Source: an uncultured bacterium (GTDB lineage Bacteria; Verrucomicrobiota; Kiritimatiellia; RFP12; UBA1067). Taken from it: DNA of 64,000 nucleotides. The stretch's first letter is position 1. Each line of letters begins with the position of its first letter. The notes under the pieces are model-generated. The model ran no database searches and was not told the origin of the DNA. It was given only the letters and a program-made list of their open reading frames with translations. The stretch covers positions 1-64,000 of the forward strand of contig CADCCQ010000003.1 of the NCBI GenBank assembly GCA_902799955.1, given 5' to 3'. Shown here piece after piece: positions 13,939 through 22,776 of the stretch. The translations under genes were made by a program, and so were the position numbers.

Positions 13939-16218
13939 TTATTTTGTAGTGTCCACCGAAAGCCCCAGGTCGATGAACTGCCCGCCGACGGTCTGAATCA
14001 CCTTGACGGCGATCACGTTGTCGCCCTCCTTCACGGCAGCGGCGAACTTGTCCGCCGGCACGGTGAACGGCGTCCAATTCGTATTGTATCCCTTGACGGA
14101 GAGGATTAGTTCCCCGTTCAGGTAGACCTCGGCGTCCTCGTCGTGGAACATCTCCACCACGGCCTGGAGTATCTTGCCCTTCGGCGCGGAGTACGTGAAG
14201 TGGCGGCGCAGCCAGATCTCGGGCGTCTCCCACTTCGTGGCGCCCTTGGCGTGCGGATGGTCCTTCAGGATGAAGGCGCTTCCGAACCCGCCGGCGGACC
14301 GCGCCCACGCGGCGTCGTCGAACCCGGGCTTCTCCCATCCGGCAGAGGGCGCGACCGTCGTCCACGCCCACGCGTTGACGTCCGGATCAAGGCGCTTTGC
14401 GAACACCGTGGTCTCTCGCGGCATCGCGCCGAACTCGGCGGCCTTGCGGACGCGTTCGTGGACTTCCGCGAGGGCCTTCTCGTCGAACTTCACGACCTTG
14501 CGGTCGTAGGTGATGAGTCCGTTGATCTCGCCCTCGACGTCCGTCGTCTGCGTGTACACGCTGCCCGCGAGGCCGCGCAGGGCGAGGTTCGCCACATGGT
14601 CCATGAGCGAGACGAACTTGTCCTGCACCGCCTTGCGGTCCACGTCCTTGCCCGTGCCGCCGTAGCCCCACGCCTTGTCCGTCCAGAGGTGCCCGTCGAC
14701 GCGGCAGCCGATTCCGCCGAACTCGCCGAGGAAGCTGGCGCGGCGGTCGTTCAGCGGCCACATTCCCGGACGCCTCCCGTAGTCGTGGCGGTCGACGAGG
14801 TCCGCGGCCTCCTCTTCGCCCGCCGGCTTGTGACGGCCCTTGTTGCCGCCCTCGTAGTCGTTCCAGCCGGAAGGCCCGTCGACGATGCGCGAGGGATCGT
14901 ACTTCTGCGTCCACACGAGCGTCGCGTGCGTGAGGAACTCGCCGGGCTGGCCCCAGCTCTCGTTGTACGGGATCCAGCTCACGATGCTGGGCACGTTGTA
15001 GAGGTGGTCGATCATCTCCTTCAGCTCGCGGCGGTAGAAGCCGTAGCGCTTTGTCCTGTCGCCGGCGCCGGACGGCATGTCCTGCATCACCATGATGCCG
15101 AGCTTGTCGCAGAGGTAGTAGTAGCGGCGCGGCTCGACCTTGATGTGCTTGCGCATCATGTCGTATCCCATCTCCTTGAGCTTCTTGATGTCGTATGCCA
15201 TCGCCTCGTCCGACGGCGGCGTGAGCAGGCCGTCCGGCCACCAGCCCTGGTCGAGCGTGCCGATGAGGAAGCGCGGCTTGTTGTTGAAGAAGATGCGAAG
15301 GACTCCGTTCGCGTCCTTCTTCACCTTTATCTTGCGCATTCCGAAGTAGCCCGTCACCTTGTCCGCGCCGCAGACTGCCGTGAAGTCGTAGAGCGCTGGC
15401 GACTCTGGGCTCCACAGCTTGAAGCCCGCTGGCATCTTCACGACGGCGACGCCGTCCTTTGTCGTCGTCGTCTTGCCCGCGACCGTCACGTCCACCTCCG
15501 TCTTCGCGAACTTGCCGCCCGCGACGTCGAACTCGAAGCGCACCGTTCCCGCGTCGATGTCGGGCGTGACCTTGTAGTTCGCGATGTGCTCGGCCGGAAC
15601 CGTCTCGAGCCACACCGTGCCGCCGATGCCGGACGAGCGCGTGTAGAAGCATCCGCTCGGCTTGAACGCCTGCTTGCCCGAGGAGCCTAAGAAATCCTGG
15701 GTCGGGTCCCACACCGCGACGACCAGCTCGTTCGCGCCTTTCTTCACGAAGTCGGTGACGTCGTACGAGAAGGGCATCTGCCCGCCCTCGTGCGGGACGC
15801 ACAGCTCGCGCCCGTTGACGTACACCATCGCGCGGAAGTCGGCCTGCTCGAAGTGGAGGAGCAGCCTCTCGCCGGGCTTCACGTCCGCGTCGAACGAACG
15901 CTTGTACCAGAGCGTCTCCTCCTTCTCGAGAATCCGCCCCACGCCGGAGAGCGAGCTCTCGATCACGAATGGCACGAGGATCTCTCCGTCCCATTTCGCC
16001 GGGCACCCCGGCGCGTCCTTCGTCACCGCGTACTGCCAGAGTCCGTTCAGGTTGGTCCAGTTCTGGCGCACCATCTGCGGACGCGGATACTCGCGCCAGG
16101 CGTTTTCCGGCGTGACCTTCTCGCCCCACGGCGTCTTGACCGGCGCCGGCGCCTGTTTGTACGACGCGGCGCATGCAAGCGCCGCCACGGCTGCCGCCGC
16201 GAATACTAGCTTCTTCAT
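13939..16218 (-). CDS. Secreted glycoside hydrolase family 2 protein
   Basis: 759 residues starting at the ATG of MKKLVFAAAAVAALACAAS (signal peptide) behind AAGGAG. The GH2 order is clear: N-terminal sugar-binding sandwich (about 45-210), Ig-like domain, TIM barrel with acid/base Glu420 in PYNESWGQ and probable nucleophile Glu499 in LGEFGG. An extra C-terminal beta-sandwich (about 640-759) looks carbohydrate-binding. Likely a beta-galactosidase, glucuronidase or mannosidase type enzyme acting on glycans outside the cytoplasm. It follows the GH20 gene at 16333, so the pair may work on the same host or plant glycan. Confidence 0.88.
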   Translation of the reverse strand: MKKLVFAAAAVAALACAASYKQAPAPVKTPWGEKVTPENAWREYPRPQMVRQNWTNLNGLWQYAVTKDAPGCPAKWDGEILVPFVIESSLSGVGRILEKEETLWYKRSFDADVKPGERLLLHFEQADFRAMVYVNGRELCVPHEGGQMPFSYDVTDFVKKGANELVVAVWDPTQDFLGSSGKQAFKPSGCFYTRSSGIGGTVWLETVPAEHIANYKVTPDIDAGTVRFEFDVAGGKFAKTEVDVTVAGKTTTTKDGVAVVKMPAGFKLWSPESPALYDFTAVCGADKVTGYFGMRKIKVKKDANGVLRIFFNNKPRFLIGTLDQGWWPDGLLTPPSDEAMAYDIKKLKEMGYDMMRKHIKVEPRRYYYLCDKLGIMVMQDMPSGAGDRTKRYGFYRRELKEMIDHLYNVPSIVSWIPYNESWGQPGEFLTHATLVWTQKYDPSRIVDGPSGWNDYEGGNKGRHKPAGEEEAADLVDRHDYGRRPGMWPLNDRRASFLGEFGGIGCRVDGHLWTDKAWGYGGTGKDVDRKAVQDKFVSLMDHVANLALRGLAGSVYTQTTDVEGEINGLITYDRKVVKFDEKALAEVHERVRKAAEFGAMPRETTVFAKRLDPDVNAWAWTTVAPSAGWEKPGFDDAAWARSAGGFGSAFILKDHPHAKGATKWETPEIWLRRHFTYSAPKGKILQAVVEMFHDEDAEVYLNGELILSVKGYNTNWTPFTVPADKFAAAVKEGDNVIAVKVIQTVGGQFIDLGLSVDTTK

Positions 16219-16286
16219 TCTTAGTTCTCCTTTTCTGTTTGTTGTTTGCTTTTCGTCTTCAAATCCCTCTTCCCATCTCATTTCCC

Positions 16287-16327
16287 ATTTTACACTTTAC
16301 ACTTTACACTTTACATTTTACATTTTT
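16287..16327. repeat. TTTACACT repeat island
   Basis: Tandem-like TTTACACT/TTTACATT units in the 114-bp gap between the GH20 and GH2 genes; same family as 9717-9747. No gene is present. Confidence 0.75.
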
Positions 16328-16332
16328 CATTC

Positions 16333-17859
16333 TCACTTCACCGGGGCGCAGTTGATGTGGCTGCGGATCATGCGGCGGCGATACTCCGCCGCACGCGCCT
16401 CGAAGTCGGCGTAGTTGCACTTCGCCGGGTCGGGATACGTCCACAGCACCTCCGCCATCGCGAGGCCGCGCGGCCACAGCTTCCACTCGAGGTCGAAGCG
16501 GTTCCACGTGTGCGACGACCAGTTGCAGCACTGTCCGCCGACCACGTTCCTCCGCGCCTCGGGCGCCACGCCCGCGTAGGGGTCGAACTGGTAGACGCGC
16601 ACGAGGGGGAGCATCCCGCCGATGTAGATGTAGGGATCCTCGGCAAGCCCCTGCCTGTAGTCGAAGTAGCAGTTCGACGTCGGGCAGCGCACGATCTCGT
16701 AGCCCTTGTTCGCCGCGAGCGCCCCCGCGCCGTGGTTGCGCCAGCACATCCCCATCGTCGTCTTCGGGAGCATGGACGTGAACGCGTCGCCCTTGGCGTT
16801 CTGGTTCTTGGAGTCGACGAAGATCTCGTCCCAGCCGATCGTGCGCCGACCCTTCTTGGCGAGGTACTCCACGAAGTGCCGCGTGACCCACGGCTGAAGG
16901 TCCTCGACGCCCCTCAGGCCGTTGGCCTTGATGAACGCCTGGCACTTGGGGCACTTCGCCCACTCCTTTCTCGGACACTCGTCGCCGCCGATGTGGATGA
17001 CCTCGCCCGGGAACAGCTCGCACACGTAGTCCAGCACCTTCTCGACGAAGCGGATGGCGTCGGGATTCCCCACGCACATCACTGGATTGAGGACGCCGCG
17101 CGACATTGGCTGGCGGCCCATCTTGACAATCTCCTCCGGACGGCAGCAGAACTCCGGGTACGCGCATGCCGCGCAGAGGAAGTGCCCGGGGAACTCGATC
17201 TCCGGCACCACGGTGATGTGCCGCGCCTTTGCGTAGGCGAGGATCTCCCTCACGTCGTTCGCGGTGTAGTAGAAGGGTCCCACCTTCTCGCCGAACGAGC
17301 GCGGCTTCTGCCCCTTGTGCGTCACCCACTCGTCGCCGTACTTCACGAGCTCAGGGAACTCGGGGATCTCCAGCGTCCACGACTGGTCGTCGGTGATGTG
17401 CCAGTGGAAGACGTTCAGCTTGAACCACGACATCTGCTCGAGGGTGCGTTTCACGACCTCCTTGCCGAAGAAGTGGCGCGCGTCGTCGAGATGGACGCCG
17501 CGCCACCTGAACTTCGGCGCGTCCTTGATCTCCACGCACGGATAGACCTTGCACTTCTCCTTCGCGTCGGAACGCCCCATGTGGAAGAGGGTCATCCTCG
17601 CGTAGAACGCGCCCGCGTCGTCGGAGTGGCGGATCGTGATGCCGTCCTTCGTGATCGAAAGCTCGTAGCCTTCCGGGGGGATCGACTCGACCCTGACCAG
17701 CCTGGGCGGCTTCTTCGCCCAGTACTCTCCGCCCGTTACGTTCATCTCCTGCGGCGCGGGTATGATGGTGGCCGTCGGCGGCATGGCGGCGAGCGCCATG
17801 TCGGCAAGGCATATCATTGCGCCCGCCATCGCGGCGGAAAGGACTTTGGTCATTTTCAT
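16333..17859 (-). CDS. Secreted beta-N-acetylhexosaminidase (GH20)
   Basis: 508 residues with a signal peptide, a short GH20b-like domain (about 28-115) and a GH20 barrel. RWRGVHLDDARHF and FHWHITDDQSW are diagnostic. The catalytic pair Asp293-Glu294 lies in HIGGDECP, for substrate-assisted removal of terminal GlcNAc or GalNAc. The first ATG is 11 nt after a TATAAT (17876-17871), leaving almost no leader and no ribosome site. It is the first gene of the GH20-GH2 unit. Confidence 0.92.
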   Translation of the reverse strand: MKMTKVLSAAMAGAMICLADMALAAMPPTATIIPAPQEMNVTGGEYWAKKPPRLVRVESIPPEGYELSITKDGITIRHSDDAGAFYARMTLFHMGRSDAKEKCKVYPCVEIKDAPKFRWRGVHLDDARHFFGKEVVKRTLEQMSWFKLNVFHWHITDDQSWTLEIPEFPELVKYGDEWVTHKGQKPRSFGEKVGPFYYTANDVREILAYAKARHITVVPEIEFPGHFLCAACAYPEFCCRPEEIVKMGRQPMSRGVLNPVMCVGNPDAIRFVEKVLDYVCELFPGEVIHIGGDECPRKEWAKCPKCQAFIKANGLRGVEDLQPWVTRHFVEYLAKKGRRTIGWDEIFVDSKNQNAKGDAFTSMLPKTTMGMCWRNHGAGALAANKGYEIVRCPTSNCYFDYRQGLAEDPYIYIGGMLPLVRVYQFDPYAGVAPEARRNVVGGQCCNWSSHTWNRFDLEWKLWPRGLAMAEVLWTYPDPAKCNYADFEARAAEYRRRMIRSHINCAPVK

Positions 17860-17886
17860 GGTTGCGTATTATTATATCATAACAAA

Positions 17887-18235
17887 TCATCTCTCGGGAA
17901 AACTTCTTCGGGAGTTTTTCCTCCACAGAGCCGACAGCAGCTCGGCTGTTTGCGCCTTGAAGAGCCAATAAGTTCTTTTGAAAACAACCAGAACAACTTT
18001 TTCTCGCGCCGCGCACGGGGCCTTGCGGCACCACTCTAGCGACCGCCTTCGGCAGCGACCTTCGGTCGGTGGATACGCTTCGCAGTTCGCGCGCACCCTC
18101 TTGCGTTCGCCGTAGGTGCATCTTGCGCTCACCCAACCTGATCGCTTCGCGACAGGCGTATTCCCACGCGGCGCTCTTGAAAGTGGGCGCAGTTGCGCCC
18201 GGATGGCAAGAGTTGTTTTCATCTCTCGGGAAAAC
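17887..18235. repeat. Intergenic region bounded by 17-bp direct repeats, with shared 27-bp motif
   Basis: TCATCTCTCGGGAAAAC occurs at 17887-17903 and again at 18219-18235. Between them, 17978-18004 is identical to 27 nt inside the candidate MITE at 1605-1631. The rest is GC-rich with no credible gene. Its structure suggests accumulated or mobile intergenic repeats; it accounts for most of the 538-bp gap 17860-18397. Confidence 0.55.
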
Positions 18236-18289
18236 GGCCAAAATCCTTCTCTTGTCTTGATCGTCTTTTAAATAATCCAAAAATCATAA

Positions 18290-18318
18290 TTGACAAAATG
18301 ACGGTGAACTGGTAGAAT
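18290..18318 (+). promoter_or_regulatory. Promoter of the giant LamG-like protein gene
   Basis: TTGACA, 17-bp spacer, TAGAAT (18313-18318). The ATG at 18398 follows an AAAGGAG site after an approximately 70-nt leader. Confidence 0.7.
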
Positions 18319-18397
18319 AACATTTATTAAAGGCGGATTGTCGCAAGTTGCGGTGACTGCCCGTGGGAACGGCATCCAAACCAAAGGAGCAATAGCC

Positions 18398-21226
18398 ATG
18401 GCTACGATGAAGACGGAAGGTTGCAAACCGCGTGTGCGGTTCTGCGTGAAGGGCGCGCTTGTCGCGGCCGCAATCTGCGCCGCGATGGCACCCTCGCCAT
18501 TGTGGGCGGATAAAACCATATCCGCAAACACCATACTTACGGAAGACACCGACTGGAGCGACCAGGGCACGGTGACGATCGCCGAAGGCGTCACGCTCGA
18601 CCTGAACGGCCACAACCTCACCGTCGCCAGATTGTCGGGAGGCCCCAGCGGTATGCTGACCGACAGCGCCAACAACTACTATACGGCGATGAGGGACTCT
18701 TCCGGCAACCTCTATCTCCAACTGGAATATCTGCAGTCTTCCGGTTCCCAGTATATCGACACCGGCTACCGGCACAACGCGAACAGCGTGGCCGATATGA
18801 AAGTGGCGGTCACGGTCGCGCCCGGAAACACCTGGTATTGCTATTACGGTTCGCGCACGAGCGAAGGCAACCGGAACGAGTTCGCCGGATGGGTTTACAA
18901 GACGCACCATTGGACGGGCGTCGCCGGCGCCAAAGGCGAGCAGACCAGCTGGAGTTTCACCGTGAACGTGCCGTTCCTCGTCCACCTTGACGGTGCGGCC
19001 AATGCGACGTGCAGCGTTGACGGCCACACGTTCACGCACTCCAATGCGTTGACGGATTCCGGATACAACGACAACCTTTTCGCCGGGCGGCAGGGCAGTT
19101 CCACCCCCTTCTTCGCGGCGAAGGCCGCCATCTACTACTGCACCATAAAGGAGGGGGAAACCGTCAAGCGCGACTTCGTGGCGGCGAAGCGCCTCTCGGA
19201 CGGCGTTCTCGGCATGCTCGACAAGGAGAACGGCGTGTTCTACACCAATACCGGCAGCGGTACGTTCATCGCCGGCGGCTATGCCGTCCAGTCCGGCGCG
19301 GCGGCGTTCGGCTCGAGCGGCGTTCTGCGCATCGCCGTTCCGGCGGGGACGACGCTCGCGCTCGACGACATGCCGCTCATTGTCGGCGATGTGAAGGTTG
19401 TCAAGGAAGGCGCGGGCGTCCTGACGTATAACGAAGCCACGTCCTCGCAGAAATACTTCCGCGGCGGCTACGAAGACTCGTCCGCGCCCGTGACGGCCAC
19501 GTGGACGGGCGCGGGGAACGACGACAACTTCGACAACGCCGACAACTGGACGTGCCTCGACAGCCTGGGCAACACCGTTGCCGGCGCTGTTCCGGACGCC
19601 AGAACGACGAGCTACATTCTCGCGGCGGACGCCGACTGGACGGCGAAGGGCGAAATCGACATCGACGGCGCGACGATCGATCTCGCCGGTCATACGCTGA
19701 AGGCGAAGGGCGTCAGCGGCGTGGGTCTCGTTTCCGACACGACGAACGACGCTTTGGCGTTCTACAAAGAACTGACCTACCTCCAATCGACGACGGTCGG
19801 TAAGCAGTTCATCGACACGGGCTACACCCACGACACGAGGGCGAATGTCAGAGTCAAATTCTCGCATCCCGTATATCCGTCCGGTCTCGAATACTTCTCG
19901 TTATTCGGCGGCGGCGAACGCGGCTATGCGCATTCGTTCGGCGGCTGGATGCACCGCAACGGCAGCAGCTACAATATTTACAGGTCGCTTGGAGCCACCG
20001 GCGCCGACTGGTACGGCTCGTCCGCCGGAACGGTGTACAACCTCTTCATAAGGAAGAGCACCGCTTGGGACAGCGGCAATTGCTATGTCGCAAACGAAGC
20101 GAACAACAAGGTGCTCAGCAGCATACAGAAGGCCACCGCCTCCGACTGGCCGTCGGGTACGACGCCAGTGACGGCCTATTTGTTCGGACATCATAATCTT
20201 GACGGGACTCTGGACGGTTCCTACGCAGCCTCTCGCATTTACGTCTGCCAGATAAGCGACGCCGGCACGCAGTTGCGCAACTTCGTGCCGATGAAGCACA
20301 AGGTGAGCGGGAAGCCCGGCATGATGGACAAGGTGAACAATAAGTTCTACACGAACGCGAACCCCGAAAGCACGGAAGACTTCATCGCCGGCCCGGAGAC
20401 GGCTGCTGCGGCACCCACCGCAACTGCGGCGGAAATCGCCGCCGCCGGAACGTTCGTAATCGACGTCGATGAAGGCGACAGCGTCAACCTCTCCTCGCTG
20501 AAACTCTACGGCAAGGTGAAACTCGTGAAGACCGGCTTGGGAACGCTCGTGCAGGACGCCGCGCCGGAATGCGTGTGCGGCATCGAAGTGCGCGAAGGAA
20601 CGTTCCTGACCACCGCCGCGCTGTCCGCATCGATAAAGGCCGAACTCGGAATCGGCGCGAACGGCACGGTGTCGATCGCCTGCGCGGGGTCGACGAGCGC
20701 GACAATGCCCGCCACGGTGTCTCTCGAGGCCGGTGCGAAACTGTTCTTCGATCTGACCGGTTTCTCTGCCGCAGAGTTCACGCTTGCGTCCGCAGGCTTC
20801 TCTTTCGGCGCGGGTGCGACGGCGGATGGGTGCCTGGTTGTGTCCAACCCGTCCTACGGTGCGACGCTGGAGAATGCCACGACAATAAGCGTCGATCTTC
20901 TGACTGCGCCTGTCATCGCCGTGTGGACTGGTCTCGGCGAGGCCGGAAACTTCGACGATTCCGACAACTGGAGTTGCTCCAACAGGAACGGCGTTGCACT
21001 CTCCGACAAGATTCCCGACAGTTCGACCCTTTCGTTTCGTCTTGCAACAGATGCCGACTGGACGGCGAACGCTCGACCTCAACGGCCACGACCTGGCGGC
21101 TGCATCCATCACCGGCGACGGCGTCGTCACGGATACCTCCAGCCAGCGCTGGACGTTGCTTCAGGATGTTTCCGGCAACTTCTACGCACAGTTGGAGTAT
21201 CTGGAGTCGGGAACGAGTTTCAATAA
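18398..21226 (+). CDS. Large secreted LamG-like repeat protein, N-terminal part (frameshifted)
   Basis: Starts at the ATG behind AAAGGAG with a signal segment ending APSPLWA. It contains repeated modules of about 330 residues: a DWxxxGxxxIxxxxTLDLxGHxL strand motif, a LamG-like domain (LEYLQSSGSQYIDTGYRHN..., NEFAGWVYKTHHW, DFVAAKRLSDGVLGMLDKENGVFY), and a linker beginning WTGAGNDDNFDNADNW. Such proteins are typical secreted or surface proteins of this group. The true reading frame leaves this ORF near 21066-21072, after DWTAN in the third module, and continues in the next frame. Residues beyond that point are frameshift noise. Confidence 0.75.
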   Translation: MATMKTEGCKPRVRFCVKGALVAAAICAAMAPSPLWADKTISANTILTEDTDWSDQGTVTIAEGVTLDLNGHNLTVARLSGGPSGMLTDSANNYYTAMRDSSGNLYLQLEYLQSSGSQYIDTGYRHNANSVADMKVAVTVAPGNTWYCYYGSRTSEGNRNEFAGWVYKTHHWTGVAGAKGEQTSWSFTVNVPFLVHLDGAANATCSVDGHTFTHSNALTDSGYNDNLFAGRQGSSTPFFAAKAAIYYCTIKEGETVKRDFVAAKRLSDGVLGMLDKENGVFYTNTGSGTFIAGGYAVQSGAAAFGSSGVLRIAVPAGTTLALDDMPLIVGDVKVVKEGAGVLTYNEATSSQKYFRGGYEDSSAPVTATWTGAGNDDNFDNADNWTCLDSLGNTVAGAVPDARTTSYILAADADWTAKGEIDIDGATIDLAGHTLKAKGVSGVGLVSDTTNDALAFYKELTYLQSTTVGKQFIDTGYTHDTRANVRVKFSHPVYPSGLEYFSLFGGGERGYAHSFGGWMHRNGSSYNIYRSLGATGADWYGSSAGTVYNLFIRKSTAWDSGNCYVANEANNKVLSSIQKATASDWPSGTTPVTAYLFGHHNLDGTLDGSYAASRIYVCQISDAGTQLRNFVPMKHKVSGKPGMMDKVNNKFYTNANPESTEDFIAGPETAAAAPTATAAEIAAAGTFVIDVDEGDSVNLSSLKLYGKVKLVKTGLGTLVQDAAPECVCGIEVREGTFLTTAALSASIKAELGIGANGTVSIACAGSTSATMPATVSLEAGAKLFFDLTGFSAAEFTLASAGFSFGAGATADGCLVVSNPSYGATLENATTISVDLLTAPVIAVWTGLGEAGNFDDSDNWSCSNRNGVALSDKIPDSSTLSFRLATDADWTANARPQRPRPGGCIHHRRRRRHGYLQPALDVASGCFRQLLRTVGVSGVGNEFQ

Positions 21227-22538
21227 TCAATACTACCATGTCGCGGAATACATCAACACGGGCTACCAGCACAACACCAAGACGGTCGTCGATATGAAGG
21301 TGCAGATTCTAAAGACCACGACCGACTGGTTCTGCTACTACGGTGCGCGCAACGGCGCGGCAAACGAGTTCTCCGGCTGGGTTTATAAAAACAATCACTG
21401 GAAAGGCGTGGCAACCGACGGAGATTCCGGCAAGCCGTATCCGAAGAACGTGCCATTCCTGGCGCACATGGAGTTCGGCGGAACATGCACGTTCGGCAAT
21501 GTGGAAGATTCCTCGACGTATTTGAGCTACACTTCCGGCGCGGGCGGCAGTTCCGGGCGCAATGACTTCCTGTTCGCCTTGAACCAAGGCAGCGGCAACC
21601 AGTTCGGCATGTACGGGCGCATCTTCTACTGCACGGTGAAGGAAAAGACGGACGAGGCGGGCGTCTATAATATGATTCGCGACTTCGTGCCGGCGAAGCG
21701 TCTCTCTGACGGCGTTCTCGGCATGCTCGACAAATACAACGGCGTGTTCTACGTCAACAACGGCAGTGGCGCGTTCATCGCCGGACCTTACGCCACCGAA
21801 GGCGAGGCGGCGGGCGCGGGCGAACTCCACATCACCGTGGCGGAGAATGCGACGCTTTCGCTTGCCAATACGGCGAAGATCGCCGGCAACGTGAAGATCG
21901 TGAAGGACGGCCTTGGCACGCTCGTTGCGCCCACAACGGGGCAGTATTTCACCGGCGGCATCGAGGTCTCGGCGGGTACGCTTTCCATGGGCGGTGCGCT
22001 CGCCTACGGCGGCCCGATCAACGCGGCAAGCGGCACGACGGTGTCCGTGCCGGCGTCCGTCGGCTCCGCCGGAACGAGCGCCGTCAGCATCGCCGGCGGC
22101 ACGCTCGAAGTCGCGAACTGCGGCACGAGCATTGTCAATGGCACGGTGACGCTCGGCGGCGGCGCAATCTCGGTCGCGGGCTCGTTCGCGCCGGTCTCCG
22201 GCACGGCGGCGCATACCGTCACGCTCGCCGATGGCGCGACGCTCGACTTCACGCAGTGGACGGGTGCGTTCCCTGTTGCCTATCCGACGTTGGCTTACGC
22301 CCCGGACGCGAACATCATCTTGAAGCTTGAACCGGCGTCGACGGCCCTCACGGCTCTGGCAAGGTCGAAGGACGCGGAAACCGGGAAGCGTAACGGCTAT
22401 CTGCTCTCCTGGGGCGAGCCACCCTCCGGCGTCACGTTCAGCTCGGATGCCGCGACGGATGCCCGGTTCCGCGTCGTGCCGGACGAGAACGGCCTTCGCA
22501 TGTCGTTCAAGGCCGGCTTCCGCATAATCATCAAATAG
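21069..22538 (+). CDS. Large secreted LamG-like repeat protein, C-terminal part (continuation)
   Basis: In the new frame the sequence resumes exactly at TLDLNGHDLAAASITGDG, the next element of the repeat, then a full LamG-like domain (LEYLESG..., YINTGYQHN, DFVPAKRLSDGVLGMLDKYNGVFY) and a Gly/Ala/Thr-rich beta-helix-like region (SGTTVSVPASVGSAGTSAV, GGAISVAGSFAPVSG). It ends in GFRIIIK. Compared with the second module about 8 residues are missing at the junction, so a small out-of-frame deletion is likely. This segment has no start codon of its own that makes sense. Confidence 0.7.
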   Translation, partial: TLDLNGHDLAAASITGDGVVTDTSSQRWTLLQDVSGNFYAQLEYLESGTSFNNQYYHVAEYINTGYQHNTKTVVDMKVQILKTTTDWFCYYGARNGAANEFSGWVYKNNHWKGVATDGDSGKPYPKNVPFLAHMEFGGTCTFGNVEDSSTYLSYTSGAGGSSGRNDFLFALNQGSGNQFGMYGRIFYCTVKEKTDEAGVYNMIRDFVPAKRLSDGVLGMLDKYNGVFYVNNGSGAFIAGPYATEGEAAGAGELHITVAENATLSLANTAKIAGNVKIVKDGLGTLVAPTTGQYFTGGIEVSAGTLSMGGALAYGGPINAASGTTVSVPASVGSAGTSAVSIAGGTLEVANCGTSIVNGTVTLGGGAISVAGSFAPVSGTAAHTVTLADGATLDFTQWTGAFPVAYPTLAYAPDANIILKLEPASTALTALARSKDAETGKRNGYLLSWGEPPSGVTFSSDAATDARFRVVPDENGLRMSFKAGFRIIIK

Positions 22539-22565
22539 AACAAGTTGAAAAACAGCTTGTTGATG

Positions 22566-22591
22566 GTGCGCGGGCGAGTTCGCCCGCGCAC
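22566..22591 (+). terminator. Strong GC hairpin after the LamG-like gene
   Basis: A 12-bp perfect stem, GTGCGCGGGCGA with TCGCCCGCGCAC, separated by 2 nt (so about a 4-nt loop). It lies 27 nt after the stop. A short ATTT follows rather than a long U-tract. Confidence 0.55.
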
Positions 22592-22615
22592 ATTTGCCGA
22601 TTCCTCAATTTGTCC

Positions 22616-22741
22616 ATGCAGAACGTGTAGAGCGTGCAGGAATTCTCCTACATGGTGAACGTGGCGGAGAAGGGTGGCGTCACGGTTAAGGCCATCGACA
22701 ACGACGCCTGCATCGCCAAGCCCGGATGGTTCGAGGATTGA
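22616..22741 (+). pseudogene. Gene remnant of unknown family
   Basis: The frame reads MQNV, an in-frame TAG, then SVQEFSYMVNVAEKGGVTVK and AIDNDACIAKPGWFED before TGA. Composition and codon use look coding, but the piece is about 40 codons long with an internal stop, so it is probably the 3' end of a deleted gene. I do not recognise the family. Confidence 0.4.
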
Positions 22742-22776
22742 CATCGTAAATTGACATCCTAAAAAGAGAGGGAAAC

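Noticed and set aside
17887..18222. A 111-codon minus-strand frame in the gap before the LamG-like gene
   Set aside because: It lies across repeat sequence, has no ribosome site or domain, and its composition matches translated intergenic repeats.
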